Made by a program: the position numbers and the translations under genes. The notes under the pieces were generated by a model. The model was given only the letters and a program-made list of their open reading frames with translations, searched no databases and was not told where the DNA came from. 64,000 nt of DNA from CAWAPS01 sp963783945. Its GTDB lineage: Bacteria > Actinomycetota > Acidimicrobiia > Acidimicrobiales > Palsa-688. This document shows positions 50,422 through 59,822 of the stretch, in pieces; positions within the stretch are counted from its first letter, which is position 1, and each line of letters starts with the position of its first letter. The DNA lies in NCBI GenBank assembly GCA_963783945.1, contig CAWAPS010000007.1, positions 620,001 through 684,000 on the forward strand. Reading direction: 5' to 3'.

Positions 50422-52610
50422 TCACTGAGCAGCACTTTTGTCCTCCTCGGCGGTGGCGCCGGCGGATACCTCGGTTCGCAACCGTGCAACCGTGGGGAGC
50501 ACCGGAATCTCGTCGGGCAGCGGGTCGCCCGGCAGCCATCGCCCGGGGTGTCCTCGCCGCTCCTCGTTGTTGGTCAGCCAACCGCCCTCGCCGGCCACGC
50601 TCAGCCGGCGGCTGACGGTTGACTTGTCCAGGTTGAGCCGCGCCGCCACATCTCGGGCGGAGACTCCAGAGGGGTGAGCAGAGCTGAGGGCCCGTACCGC
50701 TTGCACGGTTTCTCGCGTCATCGGGCGAGACGGCGGACCCGACGCCCTCTGAGATGGGCGGCGCGATGAGGGCGGCCACTATCTCGTAATCGTCCAGGCT
50801 GGCGACGATTCGGCCCTCCGGGTCCCGGTTCCGGCTGAGCTGGTGCAGAAGGGCGTGCCCTTTTATCAGGGAGAGGACGGCACTGAAGTCCCGGCGCAAC
50901 CGCACGGCCACGGGGGGGACCAGCCCGGCCAGGGCGCCGGCGTAAGGGATGACCACCCGGCGCTCATGCTGGTCCTCTAGCCAGGATTGGAATTGGTGCC
51001 ACTCGTCCAGGCCGACGTTCTCGTTGACCTCCGCAGCCAGGGCCCGCAGTACCCGCGCCGTCTGGCCCCGCGAATCGTCGGAGGTCAGCGAGAGCACCCG
51101 CGTCTGTTCTCCCGATGCACCCGCGCCTTGGTGGTGGTGAAGATGAGCCCGGTGGGCCCCTCCTTCTCGATGAGCTTGGTGGTCCATCCGCCCTGAGGGT
51201 CGCGCGCCGTGTACTCGTAGGAGATGCGGCCCTCCGAGAGCAGGGACCGCACGAAGTAGCTCGTAAGGTCGTCTTCCACGCCCTCGCGGAGCGCCACTAC
51301 CTCGTAGAGCACGAGGGTCCGGTGGCGGTAGTTCTCCTTGGAGTACACGAGGGCCCGTTGGCTCATGGCGGTCATCTCGATAACCGCCCGCTTGGGGAAG
51401 AAGCGGCAGGTGACCTGGACCACGTAGGACTTGCCGGAGGAGGAGTGGCCCTTGACGCCTACCGATACCGGCTTGTCAAAGAGCCGGGTGGTGATGGCGA
51501 GGTAGAGGAGTTGCGCGGTTGCGCGCTCGCCCACCAACCCGCAACGACGCGCCGCAACCGCCGAAGCGCTTGAGAATGTCCAGGTCAGCGGCCAGGGCCG
51601 GGGGTTCGGAGGGAGCGGTTGCACGGTTGCGCGGTTCTGTAGGAGGTAAAGGGACGTCGCCGGCGCCGGCGTCATCGCCGCCCTCGGCGCTCGGTTGCTT
51701 CCCGAAGCCGAGTCCGCGGAGCTCGTCGGCTGCCGCCGGCCAGTCCACGGTGCCGTCCTGGCCGCGGTGACGGAGGTAGCCGAAGACCCGCCACGCTGAG
51801 AAGCCGGCTTCGCTCTGGCCGGGCGGGATGGGGAATGGGACCTCCGGGTCCGTGGACCAGTTGACCAGGGTCCGCGTGCTCGGATGCCAAATGCACGAGT
51901 GCCCCTCCCGCGGCGACTTGCCCGGACGGGTGACTTTGATGTCACCGGTGCTCCGGGCCGGTCGGCCAATGTGCCAGCCGGCTTCGGCCAGGAACGGCAG
52001 CACGTCGCCGCTGCGCGTTGAAGTCGCGGCCGGGCGTGTCGAGGTCCTGAAGCCGGGGGTCGTCATAAAACTCATGGTGCGGCGGACGTTCCTCCGCCGG
52101 CTCGGCCAGGTCGTAAACGCACTCGGGAAGCTCCGCCGGCGGGTCGGTCCAATCGCCATCCCACTCGTAGGCGTCCCCGGTCGGGTGAATCGACGGCGGA
52201 GCCACCGCGTAGCCCGTGCCGCCGTGCTTGACGTCAATTCCGGGCCCCAAAGAGGTCGGGACCGGCTTGCCATTCGTCCGATACCAGTAGTGCCAACCTC
52301 CGCCACCGGTGAGAGCGGTCAGGGTGGCAGGGAAGTCCCCGTAACGGCGTCCCAGCTCCGAGAAGGTGCTATCGCCACCATTGCGCGGATCGACATCAAC
52401 AACGACGATTCCGGGGGGTACCGCTATCCCGATATTTGCGTCGGGATTGGCGGTCCACCACTCGTCAATTTTGGGCCGGGTCGGTGGTCGCATCGTGGAA
52501 GCCGTTGCCGCCGTCTTCCTTCGATATCAGCGGCACCTTCCTCCGGGGAGCCAGGGGGAAGACCGCCAGCCCTGCCGCCGCGTAGGGACCGCGTGGCGTT
52601 GTGATGGTCG
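50422..52610 (-). pseudogene. Bifunctional primase-polymerase/ATPase with wHTH, multiply frameshifted
   Basis: A replication protein of about 730 residues assembled from at least six reading-frame pieces: YAAAGLAVFPLAPRRKVPLI (52600-52475), EWWTANPDANIGIAVPPGIVVVDVDPRNGG and HYWYRTNGKPVPTSLGPGIDVKHGGTGYAVAPPS (prim-pol domain with catalytic DVD), DVLPFLAEAGWHIG, an ATPase part with Walker A GVKGHSSSGKSYVV (about 51440), SLTSDDSRGQTARVLRAL, and a C-terminal winged helix GVSARDVAARLNLDKSTVSRRLS (50650). Shifts lie near 52475, 52013, 51555, 51110 and 50722. Prim-pol/helicase fusions replicate phage satellites and plasmids. Confidence 0.75.
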
Positions 52611-52686
52611 GACCGTCCGGGTACAGTCTGCGCGTCTCCTCTAGCTGCAGCGTTGTCCCCGGAGCCCCGTTGCCGCGGGGCTCCCG

Positions 52687-52930
52687 TCATCTCTCGGCTG
52701 CGATTCGGCGGGTTACGTAGGCGTCAACGGAGTCGGCAGTGATCCGGTGCGCGTGCCCAATGTGGAAACTGACGAATTCGCCCGCGTCCAGCAGGACGTA
52801 GACCTGCGCGCGGGAGATGCCCAGCAGGTCGCCTACTTCCGCCGGCGTGAAGCCGGCGCGTGCCCTCGGGCAAGGTGATAGCGCCGCGTGCTAGCGCGGA
52901 CCGGGTAGCCGTAGTGCGGCTCTTGGGCAT
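52687..52930 (-). pseudogene. Excisionase-like HTH protein, frameshifted
   Basis: From ATG 52930 (MPKSRTTATRSALARGAITL) a single slipped base near 52863 switches to FTPAEVGDLLGISRAQVYVLL, then HIGHAHRITADSVDAYVTRR and a stop at 52687. The second part is a MerR/excisionase-type helix-turn-helix (HTH_17). It is the first gene of the leftward element operon, close to the right arm sites, as expected for a directionality factor or operon regulator. Confidence 0.6.
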
Positions 52931-53224
52931 AAGGAAGCTCTCAATCCTCTTGTCGGGTAAGGGTTTGAGAGCCTCCGCAAAGCCACCACTCAGGGCATCC
53001 CGCCCTCGGCCGCATCACGCCGCGCCGGGTTGCTATGCCGTACCCAAGACCGGCTCGCGTCCCGCTACCCGGTCCCCCCGGCTGATATCGCATCCCACCG
53101 GGTTAGCTCTGGAGCTAAGAAGCAGCACTAGAGCTAAGAGGGATTCCATCACGGTAGTTACGCCCGTGTCAATAGGCGTCCGGTGCTTTCCGGGGAGGTT
53201 CACGGTCGCGCGGAGGGTGCCCAA

Positions 53225-53303
53225 TGGCTCCCACATGGCTCCCATCGGCTCGGACCTCATGCGGAGCGCGCATGTTCGATTAGTGGGAGCCATGTGGGAG
53301 CCA
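53225..53303. promoter_or_regulatory. Right integrase arm-type sites
   Basis: Two inverted copies TGGCTCCCA (53225-53233, 53236-53244) and two direct copies TGGGAGCCA (53284-53292, 53295-53303), each pair 11 bp apart. They match the sites beside attL. The rest of 52931-53409 shows no gene; 53080-53130 includes a short repeat of 'agagctaag'. Confidence 0.6.
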
Positions 53304-53409
53304 ACGTATCCCGTTCTACCGGTGTCTACCGAAGTTTAGAAGCGCCTAAATAGGTGGCTCTGACCTGCGGTTTTCTTACATCGGTGGACATGCCTGGAAT
53401 GCTCCGAAG

Positions 53410-53456
53410 TGCATGACGCGCATGAGGTCCTGGGTTCGAATCCCTGTGCGCCCACC
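53410..53456 (+). repeat. attR direct repeat
   Basis: 47-bp partial tRNA-Val copy (anticodon stem to 3' end) without the 5' half, so not a functional tRNA. It differs from attL at three positions. It marks the right boundary of the element; 53457-53689 to its right contain nothing I recognise. Confidence 0.85.
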
Positions 53457-53689
53457 CTTCCTACCAGGATTTTTGCCTTCTGGACGGGCGAAGGCGGTCC
53501 CTGTTGTTGTCACTTTGTCGCCACATCTGGCCTGGGCCGACCGGGGGCGCAACAGGATTCTCGGGTCTGAACCTGGGCCTCGGGAGCCGGTTGGAGCACA
53601 GCGGCCCAGAGATAAGCGAGGTGTGCGCCACGGCAGACCGGACAAACTGGCGCGTCCGGACGGGGTGAGGATGTCGATTCCAGCGAGTG

Positions 53690-54265
53690 TCATACGGCGT
53701 CGGGACGGGTGAGTTCGGCTCGGAGGGTGCGCAGGCCCTGACGGATCCGAGCTTTGGCTGTCCCGAGGGGGATGCCCTCGGACATGGCGATCTCTTGGGC
53801 GGTGTGTCCATAGAAGGCCGCCAGCCAGAGAGCCTTGGATTGGTCGGGGGGTAGGCGGCTGAGGGCAGCCCGAAGCTGGGGGGTCAGGTCTGATGTGACG
53901 GTGGCGTCCGCAGCTGTGGTGGCGGCGCCGGATGGAGTGAGGGGCGCGATCATTTCGGGGTCGAGCGCTTGGGGCCGCCGCCGGCGGAGGGCATCGATGG
54001 CCAGGTTGCGGGTGATGCGCAGCAGCCAGGCGGCGACGCTGCCGCGCTCTGGGTCGTAGGTGGCGGCATGCCTCCAAGCTCGTACGAAGGCCTCTTGGGC
54101 TACGTCTTCGGCTAGGCCCCGGTCGCCGAGCAGGTTGAGGGCCATGCCGTAGACCCGGGCTTGGAATCGACGCACGAACACTGCGCCGACCTTGACGTCA
54201 CCAATAGCGAAGCCGCCGAGCAAATCGTGGTCGGAGACGCCGTCGCTTTCGATAGGAGATGGCAT
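53690..54265 (-). CDS. ECF-type RNA polymerase sigma factor
   Basis: About 191 aa from ATG 54265. Sigma region 2: FVRRFQARVYGMALNLLGDRGLAEDVAQEAFVRAW (quoted: DRGLAEDVAQEAFVRAW) with the -10 recognising YDPERGSVAAWLLRITRNLAID; region 4: LPPDQSKALWLAAFYGHTAQEIA and GTAKARIRQGLRTLRAEL, SigK/SigL-like. No anti-sigma gene is adjacent; the element's attR lies just downstream. An in-frame ATG at 54487 has a better ribosome site (AAAGGA, 6 nt) and would add 74 low-complexity residues, so the true start is open. Promoter motif Z lies upstream. Confidence 0.87.
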   Translation of the reverse strand: MPSPIESDGVSDHDLLGGFAIGDVKVGAVFVRRFQARVYGMALNLLGDRGLAEDVAQEAFVRAWRHAATYDPERGSVAAWLLRITRNLAIDALRRRRPQALDPEMIAPLTPSGAATTAADATVTSDLTPQLRAALSRLPPDQSKALWLAAFYGHTAQEIAMSEGIPLGTAKARIRQGLRTLRAELTRPDAV

Positions 54266-54699
54266 CGTCTTTTCGGTCCCACGGCCGCTTCGACGGGCCG
54301 GGCCTCGGGCCAAGGGGGTGCCTCCAGGGCGGGCCAGCCGATGCGGCAGAGCCTGGCGGGCAGCCGGCAGTCGGCCCTCCCCGACCGTGGTCGCAGACAC
54401 CAACGGCGGAAAGGGCGGTCCTGTAACCGAGGGCGTTGCCGTCCCCACCATTTGCTCGACCTCCCATTCGGTCACAAAGGCATTCATGTTCTGTCCTTTC
54501 CCGGCCGCAGGGGCGGTCGAAGTATCTGGGAGTGGTGCGAGGAAACAGCGGTGCCAGGGTCGCCTTCGGTGCGCACAACTGACCTCGGCCATCTGAAGGC
54601 ACTTCGTCCACCGTTTCGCGACCCTTTCTCCGAGCCGAGGTCGAACAGGTAGCACGGGTCGGCGGTCGCATCGACGGGCACCTCACGATGTATTCGCGC

Positions 54700-54730
54700 G
54701 ATCCGTTTGTCACCATGTGAAACCCCTGAC
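54700..54730 (-). promoter_or_regulatory. Promoter motif Z (shared with 56.8 kb)
   Basis: Minus strand: TGTCAGGGGTTTCACATGG followed by TGACAAACGGATCG, matching motif X (56765-56809) almost base for base through GGGG-TTCACA-GTG.CAA-CGGATC. It precedes the sigma-factor gene. It probably arose with the adjacent duplicated LAL fragment. Confidence 0.5.
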
Positions 54731-54734
54731 AGAT

Positions 54735-54850
54735 GCCCGACTTGGCGCGGCGGTAGGGACGGGTAGCGCGGTGCGGGCCTTGCTGTCGAGCTTGTGCAAC
54801 ACGTGGGTGAGGTGGCCCTAAACCGCGGGCAGTGACGAAGTCGTCGTGTC
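54735..54850 (-). pseudogene. Duplicated C-terminus of the LAL regulator
   Basis: GHLTHVLHKLDSKARTALPVP on the minus strand (quoted as GHLTHVLHKLDSKARTALP) copies the HTH end of the LuxR protein at 56833 (GHLTHVFYKLDVKARTALP), with clear nucleotide similarity between 54770-54850 and 56880-56960. The ORF is broken upstream and lacks the stop. It is part of a duplicated block including promoter motif Z. Confidence 0.65.
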
Positions 54851-54916
54851 CGCCCAACTGGCCGCGGCAGCTTCCGCCGCGTCAATCTTGAATACGTGGC
54901 CTGTGAGGGTGTGCAG

Positions 54917-55819
54917 TCAGGCAGAGGTGGCCGGCGCAAGCAGGTCATCGAGACCGATCCGGCGATAGAACTCCCGCCGCACCAGATCCCCTACTCGGTT
55001 GACTGTTTCGGCGCCGTCGTCAGCGGGGTCGATGTGAACCCGGAGTGGACGCGTTCCCTTGGTCATCCCAACCACCCGAACGATGGCCCACGCAACTTCA
55101 GCGGGATCCTGATCTAGGGGTGCGAGGTCAGCGAGCTTCTTGGACACTTGGTCCACCAGGCCCCCATAGAGAGGTTCATACTCGGCCGCGACGTCTGCGT
55201 CTTCGGGGTGCCCGGCGTTGGCGAAATGGTTGGTTCCTCTCGTGAAGGATCCCGGCACGATGATGACCGTGTCGATGCCGAAACGTGCCAGTTCTGCCGC
55301 GGAGGTCACCGCAAGTGAATCCTCTGCCGCCTTCGCTGCGAAGTACGGACCCAGGTAGGGCGGGGTTCCCCCTCTGGTACTTGTTGAACCGACCCAGACG
55401 ACCAGTCCGTCGCGTTGATTCCTGAGGTACGGCAAGGCGGCTCGGTTGAGGCGCTGAGTGGACAAGACATTGGTGTCGTAGATGGACACGAGCTGGTCGG
55501 TGGTAAACGACTCCAACGGACCAAGAACCATGTGGCCAGCGTTGTGGACGATGACGTCCAGTCGTTCCTCGGTCGAAATGATGGTTTCAACTGCCGCCTC
55601 GACCGACGCTTGCTCTGAGACATCCATCTCGATCACACGCAAGTCCACTGAGTGCTCTCTGGCATAGTGAGCGGCTTCTTGTGCTGCTTTCGCGTTTTTT
55701 CCGGCGATGTCTCTCATACCGGCGTAGACGCTGTGACCAGCGTCAGCGAGGGCTCTCACCGTCATGGCGCCAAAACCACTCGAGGCACCGGTAAGGACAA
55801 TGACTTGCTCAGCGGGCAT
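54917..55819 (-). CDS. SDR family oxidoreductase
   Basis: 300-aa classical SDR: LTGASSGFGAMTVRAL coenzyme loop, VHNAGHMVLGPL, WVGSTSTRG (Ser) and YFAAKAAED active-site Tyr/Lys, followed by a long substrate region and C-terminal extension RVGDLVRREFYRRIGLDDLL. Specificity looks like that of the retinol/steroid-type or NmrA-neighbouring group but cannot be set. Follows the SDR at 55880 (60-bp gap) on the same strand, so both probably come from promoter X. Confidence 0.92.
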   Translation of the reverse strand: MPAEQVIVLTGASSGFGAMTVRALADAGHSVYAGMRDIAGKNAKAAQEAAHYAREHSVDLRVIEMDVSEQASVEAAVETIISTEERLDVIVHNAGHMVLGPLESFTTDQLVSIYDTNVLSTQRLNRAALPYLRNQRDGLVVWVGSTSTRGGTPPYLGPYFAAKAAEDSLAVTSAAELARFGIDTVIIVPGSFTRGTNHFANAGHPEDADVAAEYEPLYGGLVDQVSKKLADLAPLDQDPAEVAWAIVRVVGMTKGTRPLRVHIDPADDGAETVNRVGDLVRREFYRRIGLDDLLAPATSA

Positions 55820-55879
55820 GGGTCTTCTCCTTTGGATCGAGGCGAAACAAGATGACTGTGTTGGATCTGGGCAGTCTCG

Positions 55880-56626
55880 TCAGACGACGCCGCCGTTGGG
55901 GTAGAGGATCTGGCCATTGACCCAGCGGGCTGGTCCAGCGAGGAACGCGACGACCTCGGCGATGTCGGCCGGTGTGCCCAGTCGTTCAAGCGGGGCCTCG
56001 GCGCTCATTCGATCGAGGGTCTCCTGGTCCTTTCCGTCGAGAAAGAGCGGTGTGGCTGTGGGGCCTGGCGCCACGCCGTTGACGGTGACGTCTCGGCCCC
56101 GCAGCTCCTTGGCCAGGATCAGCGTGGTCGCATCAACGGCGCCCTTTGTTGCCGCATAAGCCGTGTAGCCGGGACGGGCGATCTTCTGCACCGACGAAGA
56201 GAAGTTGATGATGGCGCCGCCCGAGCGAACGCGGCGGGCGGCCTCTCGATCGACCACGAACGTGCCCCGCAGGTTGATGTGGACCAATCGGTCGAACACC
56301 TCCATGTCGAGGTCGATAAGCGGGGACAGCCGCATGATTCCTGCCGCATTGACGACGACATCGACACCGCCGTAGCGCAGCTCTGCTGCGTCGAACAGTG
56401 CGGCGACGTCGGACTCCTCGGCGACATCACCCGGAAACGAGGTCGCCATGCCTCCCGCCTCGGTGATAGCCGCCACGACCTCGTCCGCCAGTGCCTTCTG
56501 CCCGGCATAGGCCACCACTACCGACATGCCATCCTGTGCGAGCCGTTGGGCGACCTGACTCCCGATCCCCCCAGAACCGCCGGTCACGATCGCAACACGA
56601 GGGTGCTCTGTTGTCATTGTCGGCAT
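55880..56626 (-). CDS. SDR family oxidoreductase (FabG-like)
   Basis: 248-aa classical SDR: VTGGSGGIGSQVAQRL, VVNAAGIMRLSPL, NFSSSVQKIA (Ser), YAATKGAVD (Tyr/Lys), GPTATPLFLDG, GQILYPNGGVV. Start ATG 56626 has GGAGG 9 nt upstream; ATG 56617 is alternative. First gene of the two-SDR unit, transcribed away from the LAL regulator's 3' end, with motif X 140 bp upstream. Likely 3-oxoacyl or hydroxyl oxidoreductase; substrate unknown. Confidence 0.92.
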   Translation of the reverse strand: MPTMTTEHPRVAIVTGGSGGIGSQVAQRLAQDGMSVVVAYAGQKALADEVVAAITEAGGMATSFPGDVAEESDVAALFDAAELRYGGVDVVVNAAGIMRLSPLIDLDMEVFDRLVHINLRGTFVVDREAARRVRSGGAIINFSSSVQKIARPGYTAYAATKGAVDATTLILAKELRGRDVTVNGVAPGPTATPLFLDGKDQETLDRMSAEAPLERLGTPADIAEVVAFLAGPARWVNGQILYPNGGVV

Positions 56627-56764
56627 CGGTACCCACCTCCATCTGGACAAGCGCCGGTCTGGGCGGCCGACGCAACTCCGCTTCAGCGTGCGTCTCTGTG
56701 AAGCACGAAGTAGCAACCTCGCTATCGTGCGTTTGCAAGACGGACACCTGATGATCTATCCACG

Positions 56765-56809
56765 GGATCCGTCTTGACACTGTGTGAACCCCCCGGCACA
56801 CCCCCCTGA
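56765..56809 (-). promoter_or_regulatory. Promoter motif X
   Basis: Minus strand reads TCAGGGGGG-TGTGCC-GGGGGGTTCACACAG-TGTCAAGACGGATCC. Motif Z (54.7 kb) and motif Y (59.82 kb) share its order: TCAGGGG, GGGG(TTTCACA), CGGATC. It stands upstream of the SDR at 55880 and just past the LAL stop. Candidate target of the LAL regulator. Confidence 0.5.
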
Positions 56810-56832
56810 TTTTGCCGGGGCCGTCGGTGGAG

Positions 56833-59725
56833 TCAGGCGCGGACTGCCTTCGTGGGCGCGGCGAGAGCGGCGGGTAGCGCGGTCCGGGCCTTGACATCGA
56901 GCTTGTAGAACACGTGGGTGAGGTGGCCCTCGACCGTGCGGGCGGTGACGAACAGGGTTTGGGCGATCTGGCGGTTTGTAAGCCCTTCGGCGGCCAGTTC
57001 GGCGATGCGACGCTCGCTGGCGGTGAGCGCTTCGAGCCCGGTAAGCAGCGCTCGGCGGGGCCGGGCCCCGGTCGCGCGCAGCTCGGTCTCGGCCTGTAGG
57101 GCCAGCGCTTCGGCGCCGAGGTGGTGGGCGGAGTCGACGGCTTGGCGGAGAAGCGGGCGGGCCTCGACTCGGTGGTTGCTGCGACGGAGGTGGGCGCCGA
57201 GGTCGGCCAGGGCGCGGGCGTGTTCGAGGCGGGTATCGGGGCCGGCGAGCACTTCGATCGCTTCGCGTAGCAGGGCTTCGCCACGATCGCTGCCGGCTAC
57301 AAGCCCGGCGGCCCGCAGCGCCACGCCGAGGGCGCGCGGGGCACCGAAGGCGCGGGCTAATTCGAGCTCTTCGTCGCTGAGGCGTCGCGCCGTGTCGGGG
57401 TCACCGACGGCCAGAGCGGCCAGGGCGGCCTCGGAGCGCCACGATAGGTAGCACGGGCTCCCTGCGAGGCCGCCGGCGGCGATCTCACCGGCCGCCAGCA
57501 AGTCGCCGAGTGCCTCACCGAAGCGACGCTGAGCGAACCGAAGGCAGCCCCGAGCGTGGCGGAGTATCGCCGGGGTCTGCGAAGTGCCGGGGAGGTCGAC
57601 CGCCAGGGGCTGAAGTGTCCGCTCGGCCTCGTCGAGATCGCCCCGCTCCACCAACACCTCGACGAGTACGGTCGCGGCGCGGTTGCGCAATAGCGGCGGA
57701 GCCGGCGGGCCGGGGGCGTCGAGCAGAGCTCGTGCATCGGCCTCGGCTGCGGTGAGATCACCGCGCCGGCAGGCGAGCCAGGCCCGCTGGGCTAACACTG
57801 CGGGAAGGATCATCCCGTTGGCCGAAGCCTGGGCCTCGGCCACGGCGGTGTCGGCCAACGCCTGCGCGGCGTCGTAACGCTCAGCCCACAGCAGCGTTAC
57901 CACGGCGCTCGGGTGCCGAAACGCCCCGCCGGGTAACCACGGCGGGTCGCCTGGCTCGGGCAGCGGTCCCGTCCCGGCGGTGATAGCCCGGAGCGCCAAG
58001 TCGGCCATTTGGTCGGCCGGCTGGTTGGCCAGCGCGCCTACGTACGCTGCTGCCGCCAGGCACTGGCGCGGGACCGACGGTTCCGTGGCCCACACCAGCA
58101 GTGCACCGGCTCGATCGGCCACCAACGGCGCGGTGGCGGCATCGCCCACCCCGCAGGCGACTGCCATGGCCTCCAACGTCAAACGGCCTTGGGCGTCGCT
58201 GCCGTGGAGGCGGGCGGCGACGCCGTCGCACACCTCTACGGCCTCGGCGGCCCGCTCATGCCACCGCAGCGCATTCGCGAACAGCAGCGCGGCCGCGATG
58301 CGGGTCGTGTCGTCGCCGGCCGATTCCACCGCCTCTGCCAGTTGGTCGTGCCAGCCCGGCTGGCCGGCGGTGAACTCGGCCAGACCGAGCTCGAGCAACA
58401 GGCCCGCCCCGGCCTCAGGCGATGGCGGCTCGGACAGGGCCCGGCTGAGGTAGACAACCGCTGATTCGGGCGCACCTCGCACCGTTGCCTCCCAGGCGGC
58501 AGCGCGTAGCCGTTTGACCGTCCAATCGTCGCCTCTCGGAGCGGTGGCCAGCAGGTGCTCCGCGACGCGGGCCGGGTCGGCGTGGGCTTCGGCCAACAGC
58601 CTGGCGGCGCGCCCGTGCGCTTCGACCCGGTCGGCCGCTTCCATGTCCCGGTACACGGCGCCGCGCAGAAGTGGATGGACGAAACAAAGCGGAGCCTCGT
58701 CCAGAACGCCAGCGCCGACCAGCAGATCGGCGGCCCGCTCGGCGTCGGGGGGTGCGAGCCTGGCCAGCCGGGCCGCCTGATACAACTCGGCCCGCTCCAA
58801 AACGGCCACGGCCCGAGCCAGACGGGCCGCGTCAGGACCCAACCGCAGGAGGCGCAGCATCGCCCAGCGGCTCAAGGTAACGGTGGCGACGTCCTGTACT
58901 TTGGCTGCCGACGCGGTGACCGGCGCGATCTGCTCCTCTCGCAGAGCTTCGACCAGCGTTCGGACCAGAAACGGCGTACCGCCCGTCGCCGCCCAGCAGG
59001 CCGCGGCGAAGTCAGGTTCGGGCTCGACGCCCAAGGCGACCGCCACCAGCGTGGCCACCCCCCTCGGGCTGAGCGGCCCCACCGTCATCACCTCGGTCGC
59101 CGGATCCATGGTCAGGGCGGCCAACAGCTCCCGACTCTCTCCGGCCTCGGCCGGCCGAGCCCCGAGCAGCACGGCGGCGTGCAGCTCCTCCAGGCGGGGC
59201 AGCAAAAAAGCCAGAAAGCGAAGCGACGCACCGTCAGCCCAATGGGCGTCATCCACCACCAACGCCAACGGGTGGTGCGCCGTCAGGTTGGCGCACAACC
59301 AGTACAGCCCGTGTTGCACCGCGAACGACGGGTCCGGGGCAATCGGCGCAGCCGTAGCTGCACCGTCACCCGCGCCAGGAAGACCCAACAGCCGTGCCGC
59401 CACCCCGGGCGGCCCATCCAATAGCTGGGACCGCCCCTCCTCCGACGCTCCCGCCACCACCGGCTCGACCAGCTGGCGCACCACCCCGAACGCGAAATTC
59501 GCGCTCCAGCTCAGCCCCACGCGCTCGCAGTACCCGGAAACCCTCTCCCTCTGCGGCGTCACGGGCGACCGCCAACAACACGGTCTTGCCGATCCCAGCC
59601 GGCCCCTCCACCACCAGCGCCCCGCCGTGGCCTTGCCCGGCCCGCTGCAGGCACCGCCCGATCCGCTCCAATTCTCGATCGCGCTCAAGCAGCAGACCAC
59701 CGTGCTCACCCTCGACCGAGATCAC
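56833..59725 (-). pseudogene. LuxR-family ATPase regulator (LAL), N-terminal frameshift
   Basis: About 960 residues once one frameshift near 59497 is bridged. Start probably GTG 59725 (VISVEGEHGG; LLERDRELERIG), Walker A VEGPAGIGKTVLL at about 40-52; after the shift, AFGVVRQLVEPVVAG, Walker B LALVVDDAHWAD, then TPR-like repeats over some 500 residues, and the LuxR HTH LTASERRIAELAAEGLTNRQIAQTLFV with VEGHLTHVFYKLDVKART at the end. LALs activate promoters when bound to a ligand and ATP. An extra base splits ATPase from the rest, so it is either a pseudogene or a sequencing error. Neighbouring SDRs are likely targets. Confidence 0.85.
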
Positions 59726-59822
59726 AACCCACCCTACGTCGCGCCAGTGTGGATCGCCGAGGGCCGACCCGGCCGCCCACGGCGGCAATTTTCAACACCT
59801 CGGACAACGCCCAAGGGGAAAG

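Larger units (their letters stand above)
45956..53456. mobile_element. Integrated phage-satellite-like element in tRNA-Val
   Basis: About 7.5 kb lies between direct 47-bp repeats of the tRNA-Val 3' half. Contents in order: integrase (+), then on the minus strand P27 terminase small subunit, HK97-type capsid, a Cys-rich protein, a DNA methylase-like protein, a primase-polymerase/ATPase and an excisionase-like HTH, which reads as one leftward operon from 52930. No portal, large terminase, protease or tail gene is present, so it cannot form a complete phage alone. Most genes carry frameshifts; the capsid gene is intact. A shrunken prophage is the alternative reading. Confidence 0.8.

Noticed and set aside
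53403..53456. Second tRNA gene at attR
   Set aside because: Only the 3' half is present; no acceptor 5' strand or D arm precedes it, so it is an attachment-site copy.
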